Source: Pseudomonas sp. S09G 359
Lineage (GTDB): Bacteria; Pseudomonadota; Gammaproteobacteria; Pseudomonadales; Pseudomonadaceae
Reading direction: 5' to 3'
Assembly (NCBI RefSeq): GCF_002843605.1
Contig: NZ_CP025263.1
Location: 1,556,501-1,620,500 of the forward strand
Length of the DNA stretch: 64,000 bases
In this document: piece by piece, positions 43,734 to 51,584 of the stretch
Numbering within the stretch: position 1 is the stretch's first letter
Layout of the letters: each line of letters opens with the position of its first letter
Notes under the pieces: generated by a model
The model's input: the letters and a program-made list of their open reading frames with translations, nothing else
Database searches by the model: none
What the model was told of the DNA's origin: nothing
Program-made: the position numbers and the translations under genes

Positions 43734-44631
43734 AGACCACACTAACCTTTGGCGCCGGCGCAGGCTGTACCGCCGTCTTGCGCCCCAGCATCACCGTCAC
43801 GATCACGCCACAGGCAAACAACCACGTAATCGGCTCAATGTGTTCCCCAAAGAACAGCGCCGAAAACGCGATGGTGAAGAAAATCTGCAGCAACTGGATC
43901 TGGCTGACCCGTGCAATACCACCCATGGCCAGCCCGGCGTACCAGGCGAAGAACCCCAAAAACTGCGAGAACAACGACACATACCCAAACGCCCACCAGG
44001 TGCGCATGGATATCGCCCCTTGATGCTGCGCCGCCAGGTACCAGACTGGGCCGATCAGCACCGGTGTCGACAGCACCAGCGCCCAGCAGATCACCTGCCA
44101 GCCGCCCATTTCCTTGGCCAACCGGCCGCCTTCGGCATACCCCAGGCCTCCTAAGGCGATTGCCGCAAACATCAACAGATCCCCAGCTTGAATACTGCCG
44201 GCGCCAGTGATCAACGCGTAACCCAACACCAGCGCACTGCCCAGCGCCGCGCAGGCCCAGAAGGCTTTGGACGGCCGCTCATGGGACAGCCAGGCCGCAT
44301 ACAGCGCCACACACAAAGGTTGCAGGCCGTTGACCAGTGCGCCATGGGACGCTGGCAAGGTTTGCATGGCCCAGGCCGACAGCACCGGGAACCCCAGAAT
44401 CACGCCCGCAATCACCAGGCACAAACCGCGCACCTGGCGCCAGGTTGGCCAGCGCTCGCGGCGCCACAGCAACAGCGCCGCCGCCGGCACCGCCGCAAAC
44501 AAGGCACGGCCCAGGCCGTTGAGCAACGGGTGGATCTCCTGCACCACGATGCGGGTGAAGGGCAGGGTCAGGCTGAAGATGATGACGCCCAGCAGGCCGA
44601 GGGCCATGCCGGTGTTTTCGCGCGAGTTCAT
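43732..44631 (-). CDS. EamA-type DMT transporter
   Basis: 299 residues from ATG 44631 (MNSRENTGMALGLLGVIIFS). Ten predicted membrane segments in two EamA repeats; conserved bits are SLTLPFTRIVVQEIHPLLNG and INGLQPLCVALYAAWLSHERPS-like SHGALVNGLQPL. Such proteins are usually exporters of amino acids or metabolites (RhtA/YdcZ-type relatives). A start upstream at 44682 would place a non-membrane leader and is less likely. Substrate unknown. Confidence 0.85.
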   Translation of the reverse strand: MNSRENTGMALGLLGVIIFSLTLPFTRIVVQEIHPLLNGLGRALFAAVPAAALLLWRRERWPTWRQVRGLCLVIAGVILGFPVLSAWAMQTLPASHGALVNGLQPLCVALYAAWLSHERPSKAFWACAALGSALVLGYALITGAGSIQAGDLLMFAAIALGGLGYAEGGRLAKEMGGWQVICWALVLSTPVLIGPVWYLAAQHQGAISMRTWWAFGYVSLFSQFLGFFAWYAGLAMGGIARVSQIQLLQIFFTIAFSALFFGEHIEPITWLFACGVIVTVMLGRKTAVQPAPAPKVSVV

Positions 44632-44738
44632 GGGAAGGATCCGAAATCCACAGGGTTTCAAGGGAAACCCATCTAGCCACAACCCCCGCCGATTGCGGGC
44701 CTACAGCTGAGTGCGGATTTATCCGTACAGTTGATCGG

Positions 44739-44795
44739 GGGTGGGAGCTGGCACACCGCGGTGCCTGCATCGCGGGCAAGCCCGGCTCCCACACG
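44739..44795. repeat. diverged REP-type palindrome
   Basis: GGTGGGAGCTGGC and GCCCGGCTCCCACA flank a CACCGCGGTG hairpin and GCGGGCAAG. A degenerate relative of the REP elements in the gap between the EamA gene and the receptor gene. Confidence 0.6.
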
Positions 44796-44809
44796 GGCCG
44801 TGCGCGTCT

Positions 44810-47377
44810 TTAGAAGAAACGTGTAACGCTGATCTTGGCATTGCGCCCTTCACTGTAGGCACGGTCGCCGGCGAGGGCGGGCAGGTAGCTGCGGTTGAAC
44901 AGGTTGTCGACGGTAAAGTTGACCTGCAGCCCTTTGAGGCCGGCCTGTTGCGGTTTCCAGCTGGCGAACAGCCCCTGGGTGTCGTAGCTGGGGTTTTCGG
45001 TGCTGTCGTAGAACGCATCGCCCGCCGTGGAATTCAGGCCGCTTGAGTAGATGTCGCTGGGCACGCGGTCGGTCTTGCGCACGAACTGGCCTTGCCAGCC
45101 CACTTGCGCGTCCCAGGCGGGAATCTTGGTGCCGAGCACCACCACCCATTTGGCCGGTGGAATGTCCCGCGCCCACACATGCAGGTCGCTTGCCCACGGG
45201 TTGGTGTAGGGGTTGTCGCGTTTGCCGGTGGCCCAGGAGTAGGTTACCGAGCCGAACAGGTAGGTCGAGTCGTAGTAGCCTTCAAGCTCGACGCCCTTGA
45301 TGGTCATACCGCCTACGTTGCGGTAGTTGGTCTTGGACGCCATGTCGGTGCACACGTCCGCCACGCTTCCCGACACCGTGAGCTGGCGCTCACAGCCGAT
45401 GCCGGTGGCCTTGAAGATTTCATCTTCGATGCGGTTGTGAAACAGCGTAGTCCGCAGTTGCAGGTTGTCGCCGTGGCTGATGAGGTTGGAGAAGTTGGTG
45501 ACGTTACCGGCCGTGATCGCTGTGATGCGTTCGGGGTTCAAATTGAGGCTGGTCGAGGTGCGGCTGCCGGTGCCCTGCACTTCGTATTGTTCATCGATCA
45601 CCGGTGCGCGCCAGGTTTTGTTCCAGCTGGCAAACATCGCCACGTCCGGGGTGATGTTCCAGTACGCCGCCAGGCGCGGTGACCAGCCGGTGTAGGTGCG
45701 ATCGCTGTAGTCATGCCCGAACGCGGGGTTGGGGTTGCTGTAGAACGGCGCATCGTTGGCTTCGCCGCGGTTGCGCACGTGGTCGTAGCGCAGGGATGGG
45801 GTGATGGTCACGTCGCCGAGGGTAATGGCGTCCTGCAGGTAAAAGGCGTTGGTGTCGACCTTGCCGTGGGGCATGAAGGCCGGCTGGAAATGCCCGTAGT
45901 TGTACCTGGCCGTGTTGTAGGTCGCGCCCGGCATCCAGCTTTCGATTTCACGCTTGTGCTTGCGAATTTGCACACCGGTGGTGACGGCATGTTCCATGGG
46001 GCCGGTGGTAAACAGGCTGATGTTGCGCAGTTCGAGAATCTTGTCGTTGTAGGCCGTGTCCATCTTGCGCCCGCCCGAGGACAGCAGAAACGCCGCGTCG
46101 GCGTTGCGTTCGTCGGTCTGGTCGGTGTTGGACATGGAATAACTGAGTTTCAAATCAATCAGCGGGTTGTCCACCGGCTGGTATTCGTACTTGGCCGAAT
46201 AGGTGGTGTCGATGGTCTCGCGGTTGGCCAGCAAGCGTTTCAACGCGCCTTCGTAGCCGTAACGGTCGATGGAATATTGCGTCGGCGGCGACGGGTAGCT
46301 CTTGGCCGAGAACGGTGTCCAGAGCTGGCTGCGCGAACGGGAATAGGACAGCCCCATGCTGTGTTCATCGTTGAAGTGCGCATTGAACTTGAACAGCGCG
46401 CCGTCCACATTTTGCGCGCTGTTGGGCAGGCGCTTGGGGTTGATCGGGTACTCGTTATACTTGTCTGGCGGGGTGGCGGCCAGCTTCATGTCACCGCCGT
46501 CGCGCTGGGTGATGTAGGCCAGACCGTCGAAGCGGCCATCGTCGGTGCGACCGTAAAGTGCCGAGCTGTAGACCTGCTCATGGTTATTGCTGGCGTAGCC
46601 GTACTTGAGCATGGCGCCGGCGTTGCGGCCGTCTTCCAGCAGGTCGGGGGCGTCCTTGGTTTCCATGTGCACCGTGCCGCCGAAGCCGCCGTTGCCGGTA
46701 AACGGCGAATAGGGGCCTTTCTCCACTTCGATGCTTTTGATCAGCTCGGGCTCGATGAAAATGGTGCCTTGCTGATACCGCTCAAAGCCACTTTTGGTCG
46801 CGCCATCCACAGTCATCGGCACGTCTTCGGCCTCGGCCATGCCGCGAATGTTGATGGTCTGGCCACCCGGCTTGGGCGAACCGCCCATGAATACACCGGG
46901 CAAGGTCTGCAACAGCGCCGGGATATTGTTGGGTTGGTAGCGGTCGATATCGGCCTGGCTCAGGGTGGAGCGGCCGACGGTGCTGGAGTCCACTTGATTG
47001 CCGGTGCCGATCACGCTCAAGGCATCCAGCTGGATCGCGCCACTGTTGGTGGTCTTGGCCTCTTCGGGCCTTACCACGTAGGTGCTGCCAACCTTGATCA
47101 GGCTGAACTCGGCGTTTTTCAGCAGGGTACGAATCGCTGCCTCAGGGGTGAACTCGCCATTGAGCGCCGGCGCCTGCACGTTCTTGAGCAAGGTTTCATC
47201 GAACAGCAGCTGGATTTTCGCCTGCTGCGCCACTTGGCTCAGGGACGTGGCCAGCGGCTGGGCGGGCAGTTGCAGCTTGATCGACTCGGCCTGGGCTGTG
47301 AGGCTGAAAGCCATGCAGGCGGCGATAACGGTCGGTCGAAGCAACAGGTGCGAAGCGTGGCAAGGCGCGCGAAACAT
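44810..47377 (-). CDS. TonB-dependent outer membrane receptor with STN signalling domain (heme/siderophore; FecA/HxuA type)
   Basis: 855 residues from ATG 47377. Signal peptide (ending FSLTAQA), then an STN domain (IKLQLPAQPLATSLSQVAQQ to STYVVRPEE) that talks to the FecR protein. A plug follows (SQADIDRYQPNNIPALLQTL, GGQTINIRGM), then a barrel ending SVTRFF. Barrel landmarks TWRAPVIDEQY and LNLNPER recall the FRAP and NPNL boxes of heme receptors. The order sigma factor, FecR, receptor resembles the hxuIRA heme locus of P. aeruginosa. Heme is my first guess; a ferric siderophore is the alternative. Likely Fur-controlled. Confidence 0.88.
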   Translation of the reverse strand: MFRAPCHASHLLLRPTVIAACMAFSLTAQAESIKLQLPAQPLATSLSQVAQQAKIQLLFDETLLKNVQAPALNGEFTPEAAIRTLLKNAEFSLIKVGSTYVVRPEEAKTTNSGAIQLDALSVIGTGNQVDSSTVGRSTLSQADIDRYQPNNIPALLQTLPGVFMGGSPKPGGQTINIRGMAEAEDVPMTVDGATKSGFERYQQGTIFIEPELIKSIEVEKGPYSPFTGNGGFGGTVHMETKDAPDLLEDGRNAGAMLKYGYASNNHEQVYSSALYGRTDDGRFDGLAYITQRDGGDMKLAATPPDKYNEYPINPKRLPNSAQNVDGALFKFNAHFNDEHSMGLSYSRSRSQLWTPFSAKSYPSPPTQYSIDRYGYEGALKRLLANRETIDTTYSAKYEYQPVDNPLIDLKLSYSMSNTDQTDERNADAAFLLSSGGRKMDTAYNDKILELRNISLFTTGPMEHAVTTGVQIRKHKREIESWMPGATYNTARYNYGHFQPAFMPHGKVDTNAFYLQDAITLGDVTITPSLRYDHVRNRGEANDAPFYSNPNPAFGHDYSDRTYTGWSPRLAAYWNITPDVAMFASWNKTWRAPVIDEQYEVQGTGSRTSTSLNLNPERITAITAGNVTNFSNLISHGDNLQLRTTLFHNRIEDEIFKATGIGCERQLTVSGSVADVCTDMASKTNYRNVGGMTIKGVELEGYYDSTYLFGSVTYSWATGKRDNPYTNPWASDLHVWARDIPPAKWVVVLGTKIPAWDAQVGWQGQFVRKTDRVPSDIYSSGLNSTAGDAFYDSTENPSYDTQGLFASWKPQQAGLKGLQVNFTVDNLFNRSYLPALAGDRAYSEGRNAKISVTRFF

Positions 47378-47472
47378 GAAATCCCCCGGTGCGGCCAAAT
47401 GGCCAAAAAGGTGTGCGTGTCAAACGCAGACCGGAGGAAGACGGCGCAGGCAAAAAAATCCACACCTGCGAA

Positions 47473-47487
47473 TGAAAAATATTCTCA
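47473..47487 (-). promoter_or_regulatory. candidate Fur box before the receptor gene
   Basis: Reverse strand TGAGAAT-A-TTTTTCA fits the 7-1-7 Fur pattern TGATAAT-N-ATTATCA at 11 of 14 positions. It lies in the fecR-receptor gap, about 96 bases before the receptor ATG. Confidence 0.5.
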
Positions 47488-47505
47488 ACTATGCTTTGCG
47501 AAGGG

Positions 47506-48474
47506 TTATTTGCTCGGTTCTATCCGCACGATGCCATCGGCCGAGGCCACGGTTTTAACCGGCAGCAGGGCCGGCAGGGCGTTGAGCAACGCGTCGGGGT
47601 CATTCACATCCAAGTTACCCGACACCTTCAAGTGCGCCACGGCGTTGCTCACCAGCAGGGGAGCCTGAGGGCGATACAGGCTCAATTCATCGATCAGGCT
47701 GGCCAGTTCACGGTTGCGAAACGACAAGTGCCCGCTGCGCCAGTCGGCCACTTCTTCGGCGGTAAGGGTTTGCTGTTGCACAGTGCCCTTGGCGTAGTTG
47801 TAGCTGGCGCGTTGCTGGGCGCCCAGCAGGGCCACCGGGCTTTTTGCGTCGGGCTCGAAAGCGACCTGGCCATGGGCGACGCTGACTACCAATTGCTGCT
47901 GGCTGCGGCGTACATCGAAGCCGGTACCGACCACCCGCACATTGGCCTCGCCGGCTTGCACGAACAGCGGCCGTTCCTTGTCGGCGGCCACTTCGATATA
48001 CACCTGGCCCTTGTCCAAATGCACGATGCGCTGGTGGGCGCTGAAGTCCACGCGCACGCGGGTGTTGGCATTCACAAACAAGGTGCTGCCGTCGGGCAGG
48101 TCGAGGGTGCGCATGCCCTTGGCGTGGGCCGCCACTTGGGTGTGATACAGCGCGCGGGGCGCGCCGATTTGCGTGGTCAGCACGGCGCACAGCACGGCGG
48201 CGGCCACGGCCAGGGCAGGGCGCCACACCGACGGTTTGCGTGTGGGCAGCGCCACGGGTTTGTTCAGTTGCTGCAACTGGGCGAGGTCGGCCCACAGTTG
48301 TTCGAATTCGGCATAGGCGCGGGCATGCGCTGGCGTCGCCTGCCAGGCGGCAAAGGCCTTGCGGTCGGCACGGCCCGCGTCGTTACGGTTGCGTGCAAAC
48401 CAGCTGGCGGCTTGGGCATCGATGGAGTCGCTCGCCTCGATATCCAGGGCGTCGATGTCGCTCAGGCGGTTCAT
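47506..48474 (-). CDS. FecR-family transmembrane anti-sigma/sigma regulator
   Basis: 322 residues from ATG 48474, overlapping the sigma-factor stop by ATGA. The N-terminal cytoplasmic DUF4880-type part (DAQAASWFARNRNDAGRADR, FAAWQATPAHARAYAEFEQLW) is followed by a membrane helix (ALAVAAAVLCAVLTTQIG). The periplasmic FecR domain (GMRTLDLPDGSTLFVNANTR, VVGTGFDVRR) and an STN-contacting C-terminus come next. It passes the receptor signal to the sigma factor. Confidence 0.92.
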   Translation of the reverse strand: MNRLSDIDALDIEASDSIDAQAASWFARNRNDAGRADRKAFAAWQATPAHARAYAEFEQLWADLAQLQQLNKPVALPTRKPSVWRPALAVAAAVLCAVLTTQIGAPRALYHTQVAAHAKGMRTLDLPDGSTLFVNANTRVRVDFSAHQRIVHLDKGQVYIEVAADKERPLFVQAGEANVRVVGTGFDVRRSQQQLVVSVAHGQVAFEPDAKSPVALLGAQQRASYNYAKGTVQQQTLTAEEVADWRSGHLSFRNRELASLIDELSLYRPQAPLLVSNAVAHLKVSGNLDVNDPDALLNALPALLPVKTVASADGIVRIEPSK

Positions 48475-49010
48475 TCTGGCTGCTCCGTGCCGGGGTCGTT
48501 TTGAAGGCGTCGCTTGCAATGCAGCAGGGCCAAGGCGATGTGCTTTTCCACCATGCTGGTCGAAATGCCCATGCGCTCGGCGATCTGCGCCTGGCTCAGG
48601 CCTTCGAAGCGGTGCAGCATAAGGGCTTCTCGCCTGCGGGGCGAGAGTTCGGCGAGGACTTCTTTCAACTGTTCCAGGCGTTGCAAGCGCTGCGCGGCGG
48701 CCATGGGGTCGTTTTGCTCGTCGGTGACAGGTTCCGCGTCCATGTCGGCCTGATCAGAGTGGGCGGTGTGCCGTACCTTCTGTTTGCGCCAGTGATCACG
48801 CAGCAGGTTGCGCGCCATCTGGAACAGAAACGCCCGTGGCTGCTCGACCTTGGCACGGTCGCGGTAGTCCAGCCACTGGGTAAAGACATCCTGGGTCATG
48901 TCAGCCGCATCGCTGGCGTTGTCCGTGCGTTTGCGCAGGAAATACAGAATATCTGCATAAAACCCGCGAAAGGCATCGGCCGACAACGGGTCGGGCTTGG
49001 GACGCGACAT
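48471..49010 (-). CDS. FecI-like extracytoplasmic-function sigma factor
   Basis: 179 residues. Sigma region 2 (FYADILYFLRKRTDNASDAA with DMTQDVFTQWL, then RAFLFQMARNLLRDHWRK) and region 4 (LAELSPRRREALMLHRFEGL with SQAQIAERMGISTSMVEKH) are clear. It should direct RNA polymerase to the receptor gene when the ligand is bound outside. First gene of the sigma-FecR pair; a weak Fur-like site lies upstream. Confidence 0.93.
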   Translation of the reverse strand: MSRPKPDPLSADAFRGFYADILYFLRKRTDNASDAADMTQDVFTQWLDYRDRAKVEQPRAFLFQMARNLLRDHWRKQKVRHTAHSDQADMDAEPVTDEQNDPMAAAQRLQRLEQLKEVLAELSPRRREALMLHRFEGLSQAQIAERMGISTSMVEKHIALALLHCKRRLQNDPGTEQPE

Positions 49011-49049
49011 GGATATCCTTCTTGACGAAGCACGACGTAGAAAGTCGCG

Positions 49050-49070
49050 AATGATATCGAGAATTATTGC
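49050..49070 (-). promoter_or_regulatory. weak Fur-box candidate before the sigma-factor gene
   Basis: The stretch AATGATATCGAGAATTATTG is AT-rich and about 9 of 14 positions fit the Fur pattern. The support is its sequence class and its place 40-60 bases before the sigma-factor ATG. Confidence 0.4.
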
Positions 49071-49095
49071 TATTTGTCTCTATTTAAGCTTCAAC

Positions 49096-49205
49096 ACATA
49101 ACAAATGTGGGAGGGGGGCTTGCCCCCGATGGCGGTGTGTCAGCCACAACTTTATTGACTGACCCACTGCCATCGGGGGCAAGCCCCCTCCCACATTTGT
49201 TATGT
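49096..49205. repeat. REPIN with unusually long matched flanks
   Basis: ACATAACAAATGTGGGAGG at the left and CCTCCCACATTTGTTATGT at the right: the match continues 8-9 bases outside the usual REP edge. Inside are GGGGGCTTGCCCCCGATGGC and its mirror. Between the sigma-factor gene and the DapA-like gene. Confidence 0.88.
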
Positions 49206-49209
49206 ATTT

Positions 49210-50082
49210 CTATCGCAACAGTGTCTTGAGCTGTTCGATCCCAGCCTCACCCAACGGAAACACCGGCAACCGGGGATCCCCCACCTCCAACCCGGTCAAC
49301 CGCAACCCAGCCTTGATCGTTGCCGGCAAACCGCCCTTGAGGATGAACTCCAGCAGCGGCAACTGGCGATAGAACAGATCCCGCGCCAGCCTCAGGTCAT
49401 TGGCCAGCACCGCCGCATACAAATCCAGGTTCAACTGCGGGATCAGGTTCGGCGCCGCCGTGCACCAGCCCTTGGCGCCGGCCGCGAAAGCTTCCAGGGC
49501 CAGCGGGTTGCAGCCGTTGTAGAACGGCACGTCGCTGTGGCGCTTGAGTTGGTGCATGCGCTGGATATCGCCGGTGCTCTCCTTGACCATCGTCACGTTC
49601 TCGACCTGCTTGAGGATGCGCAGGATCAAGTCCACCGACAGGTCGGTGCCGCTGGTGGCCGGGTTGTTGTAGAGCATGATCGGCACGCCGATGCTGTCGC
49701 CGATCGCGGCGTAGTGGGCGAGGATTTCCGCCTCGCTGAGTTTCCAGTACGAGGCTGGCAACACCATCACCACATCGGCGCCGTGGCGTTCGGCGTAACG
49801 CGCGCGGCGCACGGCTTTGGCGGTGGTGAGGTCGGAGACGCTGACGATGGTCGGCACGCGCTTGGCGACTTTTTCGAGACTGTAGGCGCTCACTTCATCC
49901 CACTCGGCATCGCTCAGGTAGGCGCCTTCGCCGGTGCTGCCCAGCGGGGCGATGGCATGTACGCCGCTGTCGATCAGGCGGTCGATGGAGCGGCCCAGGG
50001 CGTCGAGGTCGACGCGCTGGCCGTCGGCGCTGAACGGGGTGATGGTGTAGCCGATGATGCCGTGAATGTTGGGGCTGGACAT
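49210..50082 (-). CDS. DapA-like (dihydrodipicolinate synthase/N-acetylneuraminate lyase superfamily) aldolase
   Basis: 290 residues, Schiff-base class I aldolase barrel. GSTGEGAYLS binds the pyruvate carboxylate, Tyr138 lies in LYNNPATSG and the Schiff-base lysine is Lys167 (VKESTGD). It is not likely to be the lysine-pathway DapA because it pairs with a class II aldolase-family gene and a divergent XRE-cupin regulator. It probably acts on a 2-keto-3-deoxy acid or similar catabolic intermediate. Substrate not determinable. Confidence 0.87.
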   Translation of the reverse strand: MSSPNIHGIIGYTITPFSADGQRVDLDALGRSIDRLIDSGVHAIAPLGSTGEGAYLSDAEWDEVSAYSLEKVAKRVPTIVSVSDLTTAKAVRRARYAERHGADVVMVLPASYWKLSEAEILAHYAAIGDSIGVPIMLYNNPATSGTDLSVDLILRILKQVENVTMVKESTGDIQRMHQLKRHSDVPFYNGCNPLALEAFAAGAKGWCTAAPNLIPQLNLDLYAAVLANDLRLARDLFYRQLPLLEFILKGGLPATIKAGLRLTGLEVGDPRLPVFPLGEAGIEQLKTLLR

Positions 50083-50110
50083 GGCAGGTCTCCTGTCGAA
50101 AAAGGGCGGG

Positions 50111-50893
50111 TCAGTTCAGGCAATCGGCGTGCTGGCGCAGGTTCTGCCGGGCGTAGTAGTTGAAGGCGGCACCATGGCGCTTGGGGCGGGAAATCCAGGC
50201 ATGTGCCTCGCGCCCCAACTCCGGCAGGATCGGCTTGATCGTCCCGGCCGCCATCGCCAGCAACTGCAGTTTGGCTGCGCGTTCGATCAACTGTGCAATC
50301 ACGCAGGCTTCCTCCACGCTGGCCCCGGTCGACAGTTGGCCATGGTGCGAGAGCAGGATTGCGCGTTTATCGCCGAGTGCCGTGGTGATGATTTCGCCTT
50401 CCTCATTGCCCACCGGCACCCCCGGCCAGGCCTCGAGGAACGCGCAATCTTCGTACAGCGGGCAGAGGTCCATGTGCGACACCTGCAACGGCACTTCGAG
50501 CATCGACAGCGCAGCGATATGCGTGGGGTGCGTATGGATGATGCAGTTCACATCCGGCCGCCCACGGTACACCCAGCTGTGGAAACGGTTGGCCGGGTTG
50601 GGGATGCCGTGGCCTTCCAGCACCTCAAGGTCCTCGTTCACCAATAGCAGGTTGCTGGCGGTGATTTCGTCAAAACCCAGGCCCAGTTGTTGGGTGTAGT
50701 AGGTGCCGGGCTGCGGCCCGCGCGCGGTGATCTGCCCGGCCAGGCCGGAGTCGTGGCCGTTCTCGAACAGGATGCGGCACGTCAGCGCCAGCTTTTGCCG
50801 CACGGTCCACGTATTATCCGCCAGGCTATTTTGCATTTGGATCAGTGCTTGCTTGACCAGTTGGTCTTTCGGGAGTGCTAATGTCTTGGCCAT
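50111..50893 (-). CDS. class II aldolase/adducin family protein
   Basis: 260 residues. Metal ligands in IIHTHPTHIAALS (His120, His122) and SHHGQL (His184) fit the fuculose-1-phosphate aldolase/adducin fold; GHDSGLAGQITAR is the N-terminal signature. It lies 28 bases upstream of the DapA-like gene in one operon. Members of this family without a phosphate site often act as decarboxylases or on non-phosphorylated substrates. Divergent from the XRE-cupin regulator gene, with a palindromic operator between. Confidence 0.87.
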   Translation of the reverse strand: MAKTLALPKDQLVKQALIQMQNSLADNTWTVRQKLALTCRILFENGHDSGLAGQITARGPQPGTYYTQQLGLGFDEITASNLLLVNEDLEVLEGHGIPNPANRFHSWVYRGRPDVNCIIHTHPTHIAALSMLEVPLQVSHMDLCPLYEDCAFLEAWPGVPVGNEEGEIITTALGDKRAILLSHHGQLSTGASVEEACVIAQLIERAAKLQLLAMAAGTIKPILPELGREAHAWISRPKRHGAAFNYYARQNLRQHADCLN

Positions 50894-50918
50894 ATTTGTG
50901 TTCTCTGGATGAGTTCAA

Positions 50919-50954
50919 ATGACACTAAAGATGCTATATGACACAAAGTGTCAT
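50919..50954. promoter_or_regulatory. probable operator of the XRE-cupin regulator
   Basis: ATGACAC-AAA-GTGTCAT (50938-50954) is a perfect palindrome. A third half-site ATGACAC lies at 50919-50925, 19 bases upstream. Both are in the 106-base divergent promoter between the aldolase and regulator genes. Confidence 0.75.
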
Positions 50955-50999
50955 TGGCAAGCACGGCCTATCGCTTTCTGCATGGATTAATCGCAGCGC

Positions 51000-51527
51000 A
51001 TGTCTATCCGTTTGAAATTATTAAGAAAAAAACTTGGCGTAACCCTGGAGGCCCTGGCTGAAAAGTCCGGGATGACCAAAAGTTACCTGTCCAAGGTCGA
51101 GCGCGGGCTCAACACGCCGTCGATTGCTGCCGCGCTGAAACTGGCCAAGGCGTTGAACGTGAAGGTCGAAGAACTGTTCAGCGAAGACAGCGTGAGCCTC
51201 GACAGCTACAGCCTGGTGCGCAGCCACGAACGGCCGGACACGGCGCCGGGTTACGCGGTGCTCGCCCATCAGGTGAGTGAACGCAGCCTGCTGCCGTTCA
51301 TCATCTACCCGCCGGCGGAGTTCACCGACAAGACCTTCAAGGAGCATGTGGGGGAGGAGTTTCTATTCGTGCATGAAGGGCAGGTAGAAGTGGATTTCAT
51401 GAACGAGCGGGTGATTCTGGAGCGCGGCGATGCACTGCATTTCAATGCGCAGAAACCCCACCGGATTCGCTCGGTGGGGGCGGTGCAGGCGCAGTTGCTG
51501 GTAGTGGTGCACAGCAGCGAAGAGTGA
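51000..51527 (+). CDS. XRE-family regulator with C-terminal cupin sensor domain
   Basis: 175 residues. Helix-turn-helix at residues about 5-60 (LRKKLGVTLEALAEKSGMTK, SYLSKVERGLNTPSIAAALK), then a cupin_2 domain (EFLFVHEGQVEVDFMNERVI, GDALHFNAQKPHRIRS). Such regulators control adjacent catabolic operons and bind a small ligand in the cupin. It is divergent from the aldolase operon and shares the palindrome with it. The ATG at 51000 is preceded by weak purines only. Confidence 0.9.
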   Translation: MSIRLKLLRKKLGVTLEALAEKSGMTKSYLSKVERGLNTPSIAAALKLAKALNVKVEELFSEDSVSLDSYSLVRSHERPDTAPGYAVLAHQVSERSLLPFIIYPPAEFTDKTFKEHVGEEFLFVHEGQVEVDFMNERVILERGDALHFNAQKPHRIRSVGAVQAQLLVVVHSSEE

Positions 51528-51584
51528 CTGCGATGCTGAATTGAAATGCCGCCCCTCCCACATAGATCTCTGTTGGTCAGGCGA

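Noticed and set aside
45713..47668. Long open frame of about 650 codons antisense to the TonB receptor gene.
   Set aside because: Same reason: the receptor on the other strand has all family motifs, this frame has none.
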